From Priapulus caudatus (Eukaryota > Priapulida > Priapulimorpha > Priapulimorphida > Priapulidae): a stretch of 31,838 bases of DNA. The stretch covers positions 904,216-936,053 of the forward strand of contig NW_014577068.1 of the NCBI RefSeq assembly GCF_000485595.1, written 5' to 3'. The notes under the pieces were generated by a model that saw only the letters and a program-made list of their open reading frames with translations, was not told the DNA's origin and did no database searches. The position numbers and the translations under genes were made by a program. Each line of letters begins with the position of its first letter. Within the stretch, counting starts at the first letter, position 1. Shown here piece after piece: positions 31,319-31,838 of the stretch.

Positions 31319-31550
31319 CCGGCAGGCCGTCGGAACCTGCAGGCAGAAGCTGGAGTGGCGTTGCTGAAGCGCTTCAAGGTGTCGCCGAGAGGCTGCAGGA
31401 GGCACGACCAGGATGCGTTGAGGCGTGCACCAGCAGGAGATCGAGGACCCTGCCTGTTTGCACGAAGGCTGCGAGGACCTGAGCGACTACCGGACCGCGA
31501 GATGGACACCATGAGGCCGCATTTCTTCGCCACCTAAACCTAGTGCTCCG
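31319..31550 (+). CDS. PACS: PACS exon E (VALLKRFKVS region), several frame shifts
   Basis: After GGTCTAG the frame opens through PAGRRNLQAEAG into VALLKRFKVS (31355-31384), the conserved PACS segment downstream of the FBR. Further family matches are spread over different frames: QQEIED near 31434 and EDLSDY near 31473 in one, EMDTM near 31499 in the first, and ISSPPKPS at 31521 followed by (G)CTC CG in the second, corresponding to the STPKPSLR motif of PACS. The donor is CTCCG|GTAATT, splitting the Arg codon. Three or more indels in ~200 bp suggest unpolished sequence. A decayed copy is possible but less likely given the intact exons upstream. Confidence 0.85.
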
Positions 31551-31838
31551 GTAATTGCAACGCACCTAAACTATGTCTTCACTTATGTCACGGCACCTTA
31601 AACACTAGTCTCGGCCACTATGTCACACACCTAAAGCCTATCTCGCGGTATGTCACGCACGTCGCTAAACCTAGTCTCCACTATGTCTCCGCAGCACTGG
31701 ACTAAACTAGTCTCTCGGTATGTCGACGCGACCAAGATAAAACCTATAGTCTCTCACTATGTCACACACCTAAAACCTAGTCTCCACTATGTCACCGCAC
31801 TAACACGTCTACTATGACACCTAACGTCTCCACATATG
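31531..31838 (+). repeat. ~28-bp minisatellite starting inside the end of exon E
   Basis: Units such as CACCTAAACCTAGTCTCCAC then TATGTCAC. The first half of the unit is the last ~20 nt of exon E (ccACCTAAACCTAGT.CTC) and the second half is intron start. Some units keep a donor-like CGGTATGT (31646-31653 and 31716-31723); others have CACTATGT with the GT lost. At least nine degenerate copies, continuing to or past the window end. Confidence 0.9.

Overview
The window looks like nuclear DNA of an intron-rich animal, most likely an invertebrate. It has short coding exons with GT-AG introns of 0.9-1.9 kb, much repeat DNA, one 25-N scaffold gap, and no bacterial-style gene packing. A cephalochordate (amphioxus) is a tentative guess. 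It rests only on the unusual donor-carrying intron minisatellites, which I recall, without being able to check, being described in that group.

The only gene I can support is on the + strand at the right end. Five exons (25233-25322, 26418-26543, 27422-27584, 29527-29661, 31319-31550) encode an internal part of a phosphofurin acidic cluster sorting protein (PACS). This is the cargo/AP-1-binding furin-binding region (FBR), the start of the acidic/basic linker, and the conserved VALLKRFKVS segment. Earlier and later exons are outside the window or were not recognised. The first three exons are clean. The last two carry apparent frameshifts in a stretch that looks poorly polished.

The striking feature is how the PACS introns are built. 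After exons C, D and E, and more weakly after exon B, the intron opens with a minisatellite whose unit contains a GT splice-donor-like sequence. After exon C there are exactly 20 units of 36 bp with no indel, each positioned on the donor. After exon E the unit includes the last ~20 nt of the exon. Intron C-D also holds a ~0.7-kb pyrimidine-rich array on the sense strand and a 78-bp in-frame duplication of its 3' splice site. One intron therefore offers a ladder of alternative donors in 12-codon steps and two alternative acceptors 26 codons apart.

The left 20 kb has no convincing gene and is made of inverted and tandem repeats. A ~1.45-kb arm (A, 147-1586) recurs inverted at 14317-15787. A second arm (B, 8151-9900) recurs inverted at 16135-19274, interrupted by a 1.4-kb insertion (16602-18004). 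A 28-bp minisatellite borders these arms at four places. A 20-bp satellite lies at 4150-4232 and 14011-14312, and a 44-bp array at 3540-4145. A (GGAC)-rich interspersed element (C) is present as two inverted copies plus an end fragment. The B' arm ends at the scaffold gap, 19275-19299.

Between 20 and 25 kb is mostly AT-rich non-coding DNA with a 215-bp Harbinger-like MITE (20827-21041), a diverged tandem repeat (23014-23690) and microsatellites.
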